From assembly GCA_900767025.1 (NCBI GenBank), contig CAAFXS010000028.1, positions 46,372 through 110,371 of the forward strand: 64,000 nt of DNA. The letters are read 5' to 3'. The translations under genes and the position numbers were made by a program. The notes under the pieces were generated by a model. That model did no database searches, was not told the DNA's origin, and saw nothing but the letters and a program-made list of their open reading frames with translations. This DNA is from Clostridia bacterium. Lineage in GTDB: Bacteria > Bacillota > Clostridia > Oscillospirales > Acutalibacteraceae. Every line of letters begins with the position of its first letter. Positions within the stretch are counted from its first letter, which is position 1. Shown here one piece after another: positions 26,310 through 34,703 of this stretch.

Positions 26310-26734
26310 TACTGCTCGCCTCCCTCTTCTTCTTTCTTAACAAACTTGCACTTAACGGGAAGTTTGTTTGCTGCGAGACGCATAGCCTCACGGGCTGTTG
26401 CCTCGTCAACACCGCCGAGCTCAAACATAACTCTGCCCGGCTTAACTACTGCTACCCAGTAGTCAACATTACCTTTACCTTTACCCATACGGGTGTCGGC
26501 AGGTCTTGCTGTAATAGGCTTGTCAGGGAAAATCTTAATCCAAACCTTACCGCCACGCTTTGTGTAACGGGTCATTGCAATACGGGCAGCCTCAATTTGT
26601 GCTGCGGTAATCCAAGCCGGCTCGGTAGTCTGAAGACCGTACTCACCGTAGGTTACCTTATTGCCTCTTGTAGCCACACCGGTCATACGACCTCTGTGCT
26701 GCTTTCTGTGCTTTACACGCTTAGGTAAGAGCAT
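26309..26734 (-). CDS. rplP: 50S ribosomal protein L16
   Basis: 141 residues; MLLPKRVKHRKQHRGRMTGV and the C-terminal NKLPVKCKFVKKEE. L16 touches the A-site tRNA elbow. It overlaps rpsC by 1 base, implying coupled translation. Confidence 0.98.
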   Translation of the reverse strand: MLLPKRVKHRKQHRGRMTGVATRGNKVTYGEYGLQTTEPAWITAAQIEAARIAMTRYTKRGGKVWIKIFPDKPITARPADTRMGKGKGNVDYWVAVVKPGRVMFELGGVDEATAREAMRLAANKLPVKCKFVKKEEEGGEQ

Positions 26735-27420
26735 TATTTTCTTCCCCCTTCCTTACGATTTGACCTCTTCTTGTTGCGTGATTCACGAAGAACCTCGCCC
26801 TGATAAATCCAAGTCTTAACACCGATTTTACCGTAGGTTGTGTCAGCCTCGGCAAAGCCGTAGTCGATGTCGGCACGGATTGTCTGAAGAGGAATTGTAC
26901 CTTCCTTGTATGTTTCCGAACGAGCGATTTCTGCACCGCCGATTCTGCCGGAAACCATAATCTTAATACCGCGAGCACCAAGTCTCATAGTATTTCTGAT
27001 AGCGCCCTTAACAGCTCTTCTGAAAGATACACGTCTTTCAAGCTGCTGAGCAACGCTCTGAGCTACGAGTGTTGCATTGAGGTCGGGCTGCTTAATCTCA
27101 ACGATGTTAATGAAAACCTCGTTAGCGCTTTTGCCCAGCTTCTTTGCACAGATAGCCTTGAGCTTTTCGATTTCAGCACCCTGCTTACCGATAACCATAC
27201 CGGGCTTTGCACAGTGGATGTTGATTCTTACTCTTTTAGCATCTCTTTCGATTTCAACCTTAGGAACACCTGCGCTGTAAAGTGATTTAAGGAGATACTT
27301 ACGAAGGTTGTAGTCTTCTACAAGTGTATCGCCGAATTCACCCTTCTTTGCATACCAGCGAGAGTCCCAGTTCTTAATAACACCGATTCTTAAACCGGTA
27401 GGATTACATTTCTGTCCCAT
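26734..27420 (-). CDS. rpsC: 30S ribosomal protein S3
   Basis: 228 residues; MGQKCNPTGLRIGVIKNWDS, KH domain (GKQGAEIEKLKAICAKKLGK) and C-terminal domain with KTWIYQGEV. Part of the mRNA entry helicase centre with S4 and S5. C-terminal tail highly basic (NKKRSNRKEGGRK). Confidence 0.98.
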   Translation of the reverse strand: MGQKCNPTGLRIGVIKNWDSRWYAKKGEFGDTLVEDYNLRKYLLKSLYSAGVPKVEIERDAKRVRINIHCAKPGMVIGKQGAEIEKLKAICAKKLGKSANEVFINIVEIKQPDLNATLVAQSVAQQLERRVSFRRAVKGAIRNTMRLGARGIKIMVSGRIGGAEIARSETYKEGTIPLQTIRADIDYGFAEADTTYGKIGVKTWIYQGEVLRESRNKKRSNRKEGGRK

Positions 27421-27438
27421 TTAACTTTACCTCCTCGC

Positions 27439-27777
27439 TTAGTCTTCCATTTCCTTAACGGTAATGGTGATGTGTGATGTTCTTTTGTTGATTCTGTAAG
27501 CTCTGCCCTGTGCTCTTGCCTGAATTCTCTTGAGTGTCGGGCCGGGAGTTGCGTTGCAGTAGCTTACTACTAATCTTGATATGTCCATATTGTAATTGTT
27601 CTCAGCGTTTGCCATTGCAGACTTAAGAACCTTTTTAACAGGCTCGCAAGCTGCTTTCGGTGTGTACTGAAGAATAGCCATAGCCTTGTCTACAGGCTGA
27701 TTTCTGATAAGATCAAGAACAATCTGCACCTTTCTCGGAGAGATACGGACATAAGTTGCTTTAGCTGTTGCTTCCAT
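27439..27777 (-). CDS. rplV: 50S ribosomal protein L22
   Basis: 112 residues; YVRISPRKVQIVLDLIRNQP and the extended hairpin (TPGPTLKRIQARAQGRAYRI) that lines the exit tunnel, where macrolide-resistance changes occur. The loop looks wild type. Confidence 0.98.
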   Translation of the reverse strand: MEATAKATYVRISPRKVQIVLDLIRNQPVDKAMAILQYTPKAACEPVKKVLKSAMANAENNYNMDISRLVVSYCNATPGPTLKRIQARAQGRAYRINKRTSHITITVKEMED

Positions 27778-27794
27778 AATATTTCTCCTTTCGA

Positions 27795-28067
27795 TTACTT
27801 AGATGTCTTTGAGCCTGCGTGGCCTCTGAATGTTCTTGTTGGTGCAAATTCACCAAGCTTGTGTCCAACCATATCCTCTGTAACATATACAGGAACATGC
27901 TTTCTTCCGTCATGAACAGCAAATGTGTGTCCTACGAATTCAGGGAAGATTGTTGAACTTCTTGACCAGGTTTTGATAACCTGCTTGTCGCCTGAAGCAT
28001 TAAGAGCTTCAACCTTCTTGTAAAGACTTTCTTCTACATAAGGTCCTTTTTTAGTACTTCTACTCAT
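27795..28067 (-). CDS. rpsS: 30S ribosomal protein S19
   Basis: 90 residues; MSRSTKKGPYVEESLYKKVE, TWSRSSTIFPEFVGHTFAVH and the C-terminal FAPTRTFRGHAG. Located in the 30S head, contacting S13. Confidence 0.98.
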   Translation of the reverse strand: MSRSTKKGPYVEESLYKKVEALNASGDKQVIKTWSRSSTIFPEFVGHTFAVHDGRKHVPVYVTEDMVGHKLGEFAPTRTFRGHAGSKTSK

Positions 28068-28087
28068 TTTAATCTTCTCCTTTCTTC

Positions 28088-28921
28088 TTATTTACCGTTA
28101 CGACGGCGAACAATCATCTTGTCAGATGCTTTTTTCTTGCTGCGAGTCTTGTAACCAAGAGCAGGCTTGCCCCAAGGTGTGCAAGGACCCGGACGACCGA
28201 TTGGTGACTTACCTTCACCACCACCGTGCGGGTGGTCATTGGGGTTCATAACAGAACCACGAACGGTTGGACGCCAACCCATATTGCGCTTACGACCTGC
28301 TTTACCGATTTTAACATTAGCGTGGTCTGCGTTACCAACAACGCCTACTGTTGCCATGCAATCTCTCGGTACATTGCGAAGCTCGCCTGATGGGAGTCTG
28401 AGAAGTGCGTATGCACCCTCAAGAGCCATAAGCTGTGCGCTGTTGCCTGCTGAACGAGCAAGCTGTGCGCCGTTACCGGGATAAAGCTCAACATTGTGTA
28501 CTATTGTACCAACGGGCATATCCTTAAGTGCAAGTGCGTTACCTGCAATAATGTCTGCGTTGGGACCTGACATAACAGTGTCGCCAACCTTAAGACCTTC
28601 CGGAGCTGTGATGTAGCTCTTTACACCGTCTTCGTACTGAATAAGAGCAATGTGTGCGCTTCTGTTAGGATCATATTCGATTGTCTTAACAGTTGCGGGT
28701 ACATCAAACTTATTTCTCTTGAAGTCGATTACTCTGTACTTTCTTCTGTTTCCGCCGCCACGGTGACGAACTGTAATTCTTCCATAGGAGTTACGGCCTG
28801 ATTTCTTGTTGAGTGGCTCAAGCAAGGATTTTTCAGGAGCAACCTTTGAGAGAGAAGAATAATCAGTTACTGACATATTCCTTCTTGAAGGAGTGGTCGG
28901 CTTGTAATTTTTAATTGCCAT
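28088..28921 (-). CDS. rplB: 50S ribosomal protein L2
   Basis: 277 residues from the ATG at 28921 (MAIKNYKPTTPSRRNM), which has an AAAGGAG ribosome site; sixteen codons upstream in frame are non-coding. L2 is needed for subunit joining and peptidyl transfer; the conserved VMNPNDHPHGGGEGKSPIG loop with its functional His is present. Confidence 0.98.
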   Translation of the reverse strand: MAIKNYKPTTPSRRNMSVTDYSSLSKVAPEKSLLEPLNKKSGRNSYGRITVRHRGGGNRRKYRVIDFKRNKFDVPATVKTIEYDPNRSAHIALIQYEDGVKSYITAPEGLKVGDTVMSGPNADIIAGNALALKDMPVGTIVHNVELYPGNGAQLARSAGNSAQLMALEGAYALLRLPSGELRNVPRDCMATVGVVGNADHANVKIGKAGRKRNMGWRPTVRGSVMNPNDHPHGGGEGKSPIGRPGPCTPWGKPALGYKTRSKKKASDKMIVRRRNGK

Positions 28922-29023
28922 TTCTTTTCTCCTTTCCGGATAACTTTGCGAAAGGATGGCACCTTTCATACCTCATCATCCGAAATCATTTTGCTGCTAT
29001 ACTATATTAATATAGGGATGTAA

Positions 29024-29320
29024 TTACATCATATCGTTGAAGAACTCGATTTCCTTTGAGTCTTCTGTAAGGGTAACAACAGCCTTTTTCCAAGAAGGAG
29101 TGTAGCCTACGTTCATACCCTGACGACGCTTTCTGCCGCGAACATTGATTGTGTTAACCTTAGCAACCTTTGTGCCCGGGAAAACCTCCTCAACTGCCTT
29201 GGCAATTTCAATTTTGTTTGCATCCTTTGCAACCTTGAAAGTATACTTTTTCATCATAATGCCCATCATTGATTCCTCAGTGATTACCGGCTTGATGATA
29301 ATGTCCTGAGCAGTTTTCAT
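29024..29320 (-). CDS. rplW: 50S ribosomal protein L23
   Basis: 98 residues; DIIIKPVITEESMMGIMMKK and the loop RGRKRRQGMNVGYTPSWKKA. It sits at the tunnel exit, binding site of trigger factor and SRP. Start overlaps the rplD stop by 1 base. Confidence 0.97.
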   Translation of the reverse strand: MKTAQDIIIKPVITEESMMGIMMKKYTFKVAKDANKIEIAKAVEEVFPGTKVAKVNTINVRGRKRRQGMNVGYTPSWKKAVVTLTEDSKEIEFFNDMM

Positions 29321-29943
29321 TATGCGTATACCTCCTCAATCTTTTTAGCTGCGTCCTTGAGAACTACGAAAGAATCGCAATTAAGGATGTCGTAAACGCA
29401 AAGTGTATTTACTGTAACAACCTTAACGCCCTCAATGTTGCGAGCACTCTTATAGATTTTCTCATCGCTTTCTGCTGTTACGATAAGAGTTTTCTTAGCT
29501 GCCTTAAGCTTTGTGAGCATATCAACCATAGCCTTTGTCTTGATTGCCTCAAGCTCAACCTTGTTGATAACCATCATCTCTCCGGCAGCAACCTTAGTTG
29601 AAAGAGCAGACTTCATAGCAAGTCTTCTAACTTTCTTGTTAAGGTTAACCTTGTACTTTCTCGGCTTTGGACCGAGTGCGATACCGCCGTGTATCCACTG
29701 TGGGCTGCGAGTTGAACCCTGACGGGCACGGCCTGTTCCCTTCTGTCTCCAAGGCTTTGCACCGCCGCCGCTTACTTCTGAACGAGTGAGAGTTGACTGT
29801 GTGCCCTGACGCTGATTAGCAAGATAGCTAACAACTGCAAGATGCATTGCATTAGCATTTGGCTCAATGCCGAATACTGAATCTGCAAGTTCTAATTTTG
29901 AAGTTTTCTTACCTTCCTGGTTATAAACCTGAACCTGTGCCAT
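29320..29943 (-). CDS. rplD: 50S ribosomal protein L4
   Basis: 207 residues; the extended tunnel loop GGGAKPWRQKGTGRARQGST, followed by PQWIHGGIALGP, is clear. L4 is the known autorepressor of the S10 operon in E. coli by leader attenuation; whether the structured leader here responds to L4 is unknown. Confidence 0.98.
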   Translation of the reverse strand: MAQVQVYNQEGKKTSKLELADSVFGIEPNANAMHLAVVSYLANQRQGTQSTLTRSEVSGGGAKPWRQKGTGRARQGSTRSPQWIHGGIALGPKPRKYKVNLNKKVRRLAMKSALSTKVAAGEMMVINKVELEAIKTKAMVDMLTKLKAAKKTLIVTAESDEKIYKSARNIEGVKVVTVNTLCVYDILNCDSFVVLKDAAKKIEEVYA

Positions 29944-29960
29944 TTTAATCTCTCCTTTCG

Positions 29961-30593
29961 TTAAGCTTTAACTGCGTCTGCGATAACAACAATTCCGCCC
30001 TTAGGACCCGGGATTGCACCCTTGATTGCGATAAGATTGTTTTCTGCGTCAATCTTTGCAATTTTAAGGTTCTGAACTGTTACTGTTTCGTGACCGTAGT
30101 GACCTGCCATCTTCTTGCCCTTGAATACTCTTGATGGGCTTGAACAAGCACCGAGTGAACCTGCATGGCGGTGGTTAGGACCTGTACCATGTGTCATTCT
30201 GAGTCTTGAGAAGTTCCAGCGCTTAATTGCGCCTGCTGTTCCGTGACCCTTGCTTGTTCCCTTAACATCAACGGTTTCGCCAACCTCAAAAATGTCAGCC
30301 TTGAGAATGTTGCCAACCTCAATACCCTCGATGCTGTCGAGACGGAACTCCTTGAGTGTTCTCTTCGGAGCAACATCAGCCTTGTCGAAGTGACCCTTCA
30401 TTGGCTTGTTAACGCGTGATACCTTAACATCACCGAAGCCAACCTGGATTGCTTCATAGCCGTCGTTCTCCATTGTCTTAATCTGTGTTACTGCGCAGGG
30501 GCCTGCTTCAACTACTGTTACAGGGATAACCTTGCCTGCTTCGTCGAAAATCTGAGTCATTCCGATTTTCTTGCCGATAAGACCTTTTTTCAT
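29961..30593 (-). CDS. rplC: 50S ribosomal protein L3
   Basis: 210 residues; MKKGLIGKKIGMTQIFDEAG and the tip loop KRWNFSRLRMTHGTGPNHR that reaches toward the peptidyl transferase centre. Good AAGGAGG ribosome site. Confidence 0.98.
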   Translation of the reverse strand: MKKGLIGKKIGMTQIFDEAGKVIPVTVVEAGPCAVTQIKTMENDGYEAIQVGFGDVKVSRVNKPMKGHFDKADVAPKRTLKEFRLDSIEGIEVGNILKADIFEVGETVDVKGTSKGHGTAGAIKRWNFSRLRMTHGTGPNHRHAGSLGACSSPSRVFKGKKMAGHYGHETVTVQNLKIAKIDAENNLIAIKGAIPGPKGGIVVIADAVKA

Positions 30594-30653
30594 TTCTTAT
30601 TTCCTCCTTTGGTTATTGGTTGGGATTTTCACCCAACATGACCTCGGCTGCCA

Positions 30654-30968
30654 TTAGAGCTTAATTTCGATCTCTACGCCTGCCGGGAGCTCAAGACTTG
30701 TCAGAGCTTCAACGGTTTTGTTTGAAGGTCTGAGAATGTCGATGAGTCTTTTGTGTGTTCTCTGTTCGAACTGCTCACGGCTGTCCTTGTACTTGTGAAC
30801 GGCACGAAGAATTGTAATCTTTTCAACTTCTGTGGGAAGTGGGATAGGACCGCTTACCTGAGCGCCTGTCCTCTTAGCAGTTTCAACAATCTTCTCTGCT
30901 GCCTGGTCAACAAGACTGTGGTCATAGCCTTTGAGTCTGATTCGAATTTTAACTTTACTTGCTGCCAT
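30654..30968 (-). CDS. rpsJ: 30S ribosomal protein S10
   Basis: 104 residues from the ATG at 30968 (MAASKVKIRIRLKGYDHSLV), with a GGAGG ribosome site; the open frame runs 34 codons further up into the leader, but those residues are not part of S10. S10 is in the 30S head and also serves as NusE in transcription antitermination. First gene of the cluster. Confidence 0.98.
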   Translation of the reverse strand: MAASKVKIRIRLKGYDHSLVDQAAEKIVETAKRTGAQVSGPIPLPTEVEKITILRAVHKYKDSREQFEQRTHKRLIDILRPSNKTVEALTSLELPAGVEIEIKL

Positions 30969-31277
30969 TTTATTTCCTCCTGAAAAATTATGGTGCGAGC
31001 TCCGATATTTCACCACACAGCCGTGTGTTTCAACCCTCTCTGTTAATAAAACCGAATGATTAAATTTCATTCGGGCAGAGAATCAGCACACGCAAAATCA
31101 GCGTTCGCAAGTCACTGATTGCATAGTTACCTATCGGTGATTTTCGCCCGGTTTAAAATCGGACATACTCCGTATGAATTACCGCCTGGGTTAAGACGCA
31201 ACCTCATACATCATCGCATATCTAAGAAGTGTGAATAGTATATATTATATTATTATATAATATGCCCTTTCACACGC
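30969..31277 (-). promoter_or_regulatory. Structured leader of the S10 operon with internal terminator-like hairpin
   Basis: About 310 nt of leader. Near the 5' end, GTGTGAA/TTCACAC closes an AT-rich loop (31229-31275). In the middle are mixed, probably folded sequences. At 31043-31075 there is a stem CCGAATGA/TCATTCGG followed by TTTTATT, which looks like an intrinsic terminator and so a possible attenuator. Nearer rpsJ is an imperfect ACACACGG/CTGTGTGG pairing. Long r-protein leaders commonly bind one product of the operon; the ligand here is unknown. Confidence 0.6.
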
Positions 31278-31283
31278 TCGTTT

Positions 31284-31312
31284 ATTATATATTATACAGA
31301 GTGCATTGTCAA
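31284..31312 (-). promoter_or_regulatory. Consensus promoter of the S10-spc-alpha cluster
   Basis: Perfect TTGACA (-35), 17-base spacer, perfect TATAAT (-10), on the minus strand. A second TATAAT lies inside the spacer. It is the only strong promoter seen for the following ~15 kb of ribosomal genes. Confidence 0.85.
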
Positions 31313-31398
31313 GAAAAATTTTTAATTTTTTCTAAACTTTTTTATTTGTGCAAAGTTAACGAAGATTTTGATGAAAATTCTGTAGAATTGCACAAATC

Positions 31399-31441
31399 AA
31401 AAAAATGTGGTACAAGGTATCATTTCATACTTTGCACCACA
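31399..31441 (-). terminator. Terminator of spo0A
   Basis: A long stem (TGTGGT..CAA.GTAT against GATAC.TTG.ACCACA) with a 4-base loop, followed by seven T on the minus strand, 26 bases after the spo0A stop. Confidence 0.85.
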
Positions 31442-31466
31442 ATATATTGATTAATAAATCTATGTA

Positions 31467-32234
31467 TTAAGCAATTTTAAGAGAAAGCTTAAGCTTGTCG
31501 GCAATCATTGCAATAAACTCGCTGTTTGTGGGCTTTCCTCTTTGAGACTGAATTGTGTAGCCGAAATATGATGAAAGCACATCTACATCTCCTCTGTCCC
31601 AGGCAACCTCAATTGCATGGCGGATAGCTCTTTCAACTCTTGATGCGGTAGTGTTATACATCTTGGCAACTGTGGGATAAAGGAGCTTTGTAACAGAGCC
31701 CAGCATTTCACTGTCGTTAATTGACAGCTTTATGGCAGTTCTCAAATACTGATAGCCTTTAATGTGTGCAGGAACGCCTATCTGCCTCATAATGTCGGAT
31801 ATAACAACATCCATATCCCCGTCGTCCAAAACATACGAATCCTTCTTCGTTCTTTCATTTTTCCAGGTGGACAGGCGCACAATTCTTCTTGCCACCGATT
31901 CGGGATTAACCGGCTTAATAAAATAGTAGTCGGCTCCTGCTCCGATAATCTGCTCCTCAAAATCCTGAGAATCAACCGAGGACAGAACAATTGCCAGCGG
32001 TTTTTCCGCAGGTGACTTTTCCATATGCTCAAGGACCTCAATGGCGTCACTGCCTGCCATAAAAGCATCCATCAGCACAACATCAATATGCTGTGAATCC
32101 AGCATTGATATTACCCTTCCTCCGTCCTTTTTGCAAAGGATGACATCATATCCCAATGCCTTTAATTCTTTTTGGCATTCCTTGCCGAATTGGGCAGTAT
32201 CATCCGCTATCAATACCTTTAAATTGTTTTTCAT
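31467..32234 (-). CDS. spo0A: Sporulation response regulator Spo0A
   Basis: 255 residues from the ATG at 32234, which has a GGAGG ribosome site 7 bases upstream. Spo0A-P is the master switch into sporulation. The receiver domain (1-125) has the acid pair D11/D12 and phospho-acceptor D56 (VVLMDAF); the C-terminal effector domain contains the recognition helix region SRVERAIRHAIEVAWDRG. Both are complete. In Clostridia it is usually phosphorylated directly by orphan kinases rather than a phosphorelay. It follows spoIVB, the classic neighbour. Confidence 0.98.
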   Translation of the reverse strand: MKNNLKVLIADDTAQFGKECQKELKALGYDVILCKKDGGRVISMLDSQHIDVVLMDAFMAGSDAIEVLEHMEKSPAEKPLAIVLSSVDSQDFEEQIIGAGADYYFIKPVNPESVARRIVRLSTWKNERTKKDSYVLDDGDMDVVISDIMRQIGVPAHIKGYQYLRTAIKLSINDSEMLGSVTKLLYPTVAKMYNTTASRVERAIRHAIEVAWDRGDVDVLSSYFGYTIQSQRGKPTNSEFIAMIADKLKLSLKIA

Positions 32235-32263
32235 TGAAAAACCTCCTTTGTTATTTCTTCCAT

Positions 32264-32292
32264 ATATTACCACTTTGTATTTTATTTTGCAA
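32264..32292 (-). promoter_or_regulatory. spo0A: Possible promoter of spo0A
   Basis: TTGCAA (-35), 17-base spacer, TAATAT (-10) on the minus strand in the spoIVB-spo0A gap. A modest match to sigma-A; I saw no clear sigma-H box. Confidence 0.45.
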
Positions 32293-32334
32293 GTCTTTTT
32301 CACAATTTAATAACAATTTTATTCACAATTTACA

Positions 32335-33546
32335 TTATTTTACAGAATTTGACAGTTCTAACATGCTTTCGGCAAAAATGCCGTAGCCCTTTTCGGGACT
32401 GTCAACAATAACATGGGTTAGAGCACCCACCAGCCTGCCGTTTTGGATAATGGGAGAACCGCTCATTCCCTGGACAATACCGCCTGTTTTTTCTATAAGC
32501 TTTGGGTCTGTTACCTTGACCACAAGATTTTTTTCACGGTCATCACGGTAGGATATTTTTGTAATCTCAACACTGTAAAGCTGTGGTCCGCTTTCGTCCA
32601 AGGTACAGTAAATCTGAGCCGGTCCCCGTTCAACCTCCTGAGCAGGAGCAACCTGATACATTCTGCTTTCATCAATACTTGCACTGTATTTTCCGTAAAT
32701 ACCGCTGATATTATTTGTAGTAAGAGTTCCGATAACATTATCGGTAAAATCACAGCTCAGCGAACCTGTTTCTCCGTTACTGCTTTTGTATAGCCTTGTG
32801 ACCTTTGCCTCTACCGCCTCGCCGTTTAAAATAGGCATAATTTCATTTGTATCCACATCGGTAATGGGATGACCCAGAGCCGCAAGAGAGTTATTTGAGG
32901 GGTTATAAAAGGTTATTGTTCCGATGCCTGCCGTTGAATCCCTAACCCACAGTCCTACTTTGTACGAACCCTCGCTTTGAGAATAAACAGGCTTAAGGCT
33001 GAAGGTTTTGTAATTACCGTTTCTTTTTACCCTGATTTTGTATTCAGAGCCGTTATTGTCATTGAGTATTTTTTCCACTTGAGAAGAGGTATTTGTTTTT
33101 ATGCCGTTTATACTGACGATAATATCGCCCTTTTCAATTCCTGCCTCTTTTGAAGGATTACAGAGAACACCGTTTGCCTCAACATCCTTTGTGCCCACAA
33201 CCATAACTCCGTCGGTATAGAGCTTTATTCCAAAGCTTTCACCGCTGACATACACGCTCTGCTGAACGCTTTGTGTTACCGATGCGGTTTTTACGGGAAT
33301 AACTCCGAGCAGCTTAATATCACTGCCTGACGGCGAAACAGGTTGACTGCTCTGATAATCAACCTGCCTTGTTGCTCCTGTATCGACTGTATAAATCCTA
33401 TTATAGCTAATGCGTGTGTCGTAATAAGTATTAATGTGTCCGGGAAGAATATAACTGCCTATGGCAACGGCTGTATAAATAAATATCAGCAAAACAGCAA
33501 ACACTATATCTGCCGTTCTTATAATTTTTTTAATCCTTTTCATCAA
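32335..33546 (-). CDS. spoIVB: SpoIVB serine peptidase
   Basis: 403 residues. One N-terminal membrane segment (TADIVFAVLLIFIYTAVAIG), a PDZ domain (about 120-200: NPSKEAGIEKGDIIVSINGI), then the S55 peptidase domain with the His of LGHPITDVDT and the catalytic Ser in GMSGSPII. SpoIVB is secreted from the forespore into the intermembrane space, where it cleaves SpoIVFA and so triggers pro-sigma-K processing. Complete. Whether this lineage uses pro-sigma-K cannot be judged here. Confidence 0.96.
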   Translation of the reverse strand: MMKRIKKIIRTADIVFAVLLIFIYTAVAIGSYILPGHINTYYDTRISYNRIYTVDTGATRQVDYQSSQPVSPSGSDIKLLGVIPVKTASVTQSVQQSVYVSGESFGIKLYTDGVMVVGTKDVEANGVLCNPSKEAGIEKGDIIVSINGIKTNTSSQVEKILNDNNGSEYKIRVKRNGNYKTFSLKPVYSQSEGSYKVGLWVRDSTAGIGTITFYNPSNNSLAALGHPITDVDTNEIMPILNGEAVEAKVTRLYKSSNGETGSLSCDFTDNVIGTLTTNNISGIYGKYSASIDESRMYQVAPAQEVERGPAQIYCTLDESGPQLYSVEITKISYRDDREKNLVVKVTDPKLIEKTGGIVQGMSGSPIIQNGRLVGALTHVIVDSPEKGYGIFAESMLELSNSVK

Positions 33547-33566
33547 ATCACCTATAGTATTATTGA

Positions 33567-33600
33567 CAAAAAAATAAAGGACACCGTAAAGATGTCCTTT
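33567..33600 (-). terminator. Terminator of pfkA
   Basis: An 8-bp stem AAAGGACA/TGTCCTTT followed by ATTTTTTT on the minus strand, 29 bases after the pfkA stop. Confidence 0.85.
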
Positions 33601-33628
33601 GAAAATTATGTAATTAAATTTAACCTTC

Positions 33629-34594
33629 TTAAATTGAAACCTCGTGAGCTACATTGTAAAGCTCCATATCAATTGATTTCTTCATATTGAGAGCCTCAAA
33701 AATGTCAAAATCAACAACCTCTTCCTTTTGAGCGGCTACAACACGGTTGCCGATATTCTTTATCAAAAGCTTAACGGCATAGTTGCCCATACGGGTTGCC
33801 ATAACTCTGTCCTTGGCAGTAGGATATCCGCCGCGCTGAACATGACCAAGCACTGTGCTCCTTGACTCGATACCTGTTTTTGCCTGAATTTCCTTTGCAA
33901 GCTCCTCAACATTAATACCGCAACCCTCGGCAACAACAATGATAAAATGCTTTTTGTCTGTTCTCTGAGTCTTTTTCATTCTCTCGATAACATGCTTTTC
34001 GATGTCAAAGGGAACCTCGGGAATAAGTATTGAGGTTGCACCGCAGGCAATACCTGCATTAAGTGCAAGATAACCTGCTCTTCTGCCCATAACCTCAATA
34101 ACAGAGCATCTGTCGTGAGATTCGGCAGTGTCGCGGAGACGGTCAACCATTTCCATAATAGTATTAAGGCAGGTATCGTAACCGATAGTGTAGTCACAGC
34201 AGGCAATATCGTTGTCAATTGTTCCGGGAATACCTACGCAGGGAATTCCTCTTTCGGAAAGGTCTCTTGCGCCTCTGAATGAGCCGTCACCGCCGATAAC
34301 AACAACGCCCTCTATTCCCCACTCCTGACAGGTGCGGATAGCCTTGCGCATACCTTCCTCGGTAGCAAACTCAACGGAGCGTGCTGAATAAAGAATTGTA
34401 CCGCCTCTGTTAATAATATCGGAAACGGAGCGAAGGTCCATTTCAATAAAATCACCGTTGATAAGTCCGTTATAGCCTCTGATAACACCGTAAACCTTAA
34501 TGCCGTTTTCACAGGCTGTACGAACAACTGCACGAACCGCAGCGTTCATTCCCGGTGAATCGCCGCCACTTGTTAACACTGCAATAGTTTTCAT
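33629..34594 (-). CDS. pfkA: 6-phosphofructokinase (ATP-dependent)
   Basis: 321 residues, the normal length of the bacterial tetramer. ATP site GGDSPGMNAAVRAVVR and GGDGSFRGA; fructose-6-phosphate/catalytic site GTIDNDIACCDYTIGYDT with the catalytic Asp; EVMGRRAGYLAL. The GGDGS loop (Gly after GGD) fits the ATP type rather than the PPi type. It commits hexose phosphate to glycolysis. Own promoter, downstream of dnaE. Confidence 0.98.
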   Translation of the reverse strand: MKTIAVLTSGGDSPGMNAAVRAVVRTACENGIKVYGVIRGYNGLINGDFIEMDLRSVSDIINRGGTILYSARSVEFATEEGMRKAIRTCQEWGIEGVVVIGGDGSFRGARDLSERGIPCVGIPGTIDNDIACCDYTIGYDTCLNTIMEMVDRLRDTAESHDRCSVIEVMGRRAGYLALNAGIACGATSILIPEVPFDIEKHVIERMKKTQRTDKKHFIIVVAEGCGINVEELAKEIQAKTGIESRSTVLGHVQRGGYPTAKDRVMATRMGNYAVKLLIKNIGNRVVAAQKEEVVDFDIFEALNMKKSIDMELYNVAHEVSI

Positions 34595-34641
34595 AAAATC
34601 ATTCCTCCTATATGGATAACATAGCCAAATATATTAAGTGT

Positions 34642-34670
34642 ATTTTAATATCCAAAGCAAAAAATGTCAA
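34642..34670 (-). promoter_or_regulatory. pfkA: Promoter of pfkA
   Basis: Perfect TTGACA (-35), 17-base spacer, TAAAAT (-10) on the minus strand in the dnaE-pfkA gap; an AGGAGG ribosome site follows. Confidence 0.75.
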
Positions 34671-34703
34671 GTATTGACTTATTTTGAAATAATATCTTAT
34701 GAG

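Noticed and set aside
30654..31070. Longer S10 starting 34 codons upstream
   Set aside because: The added residues are not part of S10, and the good ribosome site is at the internal ATG.
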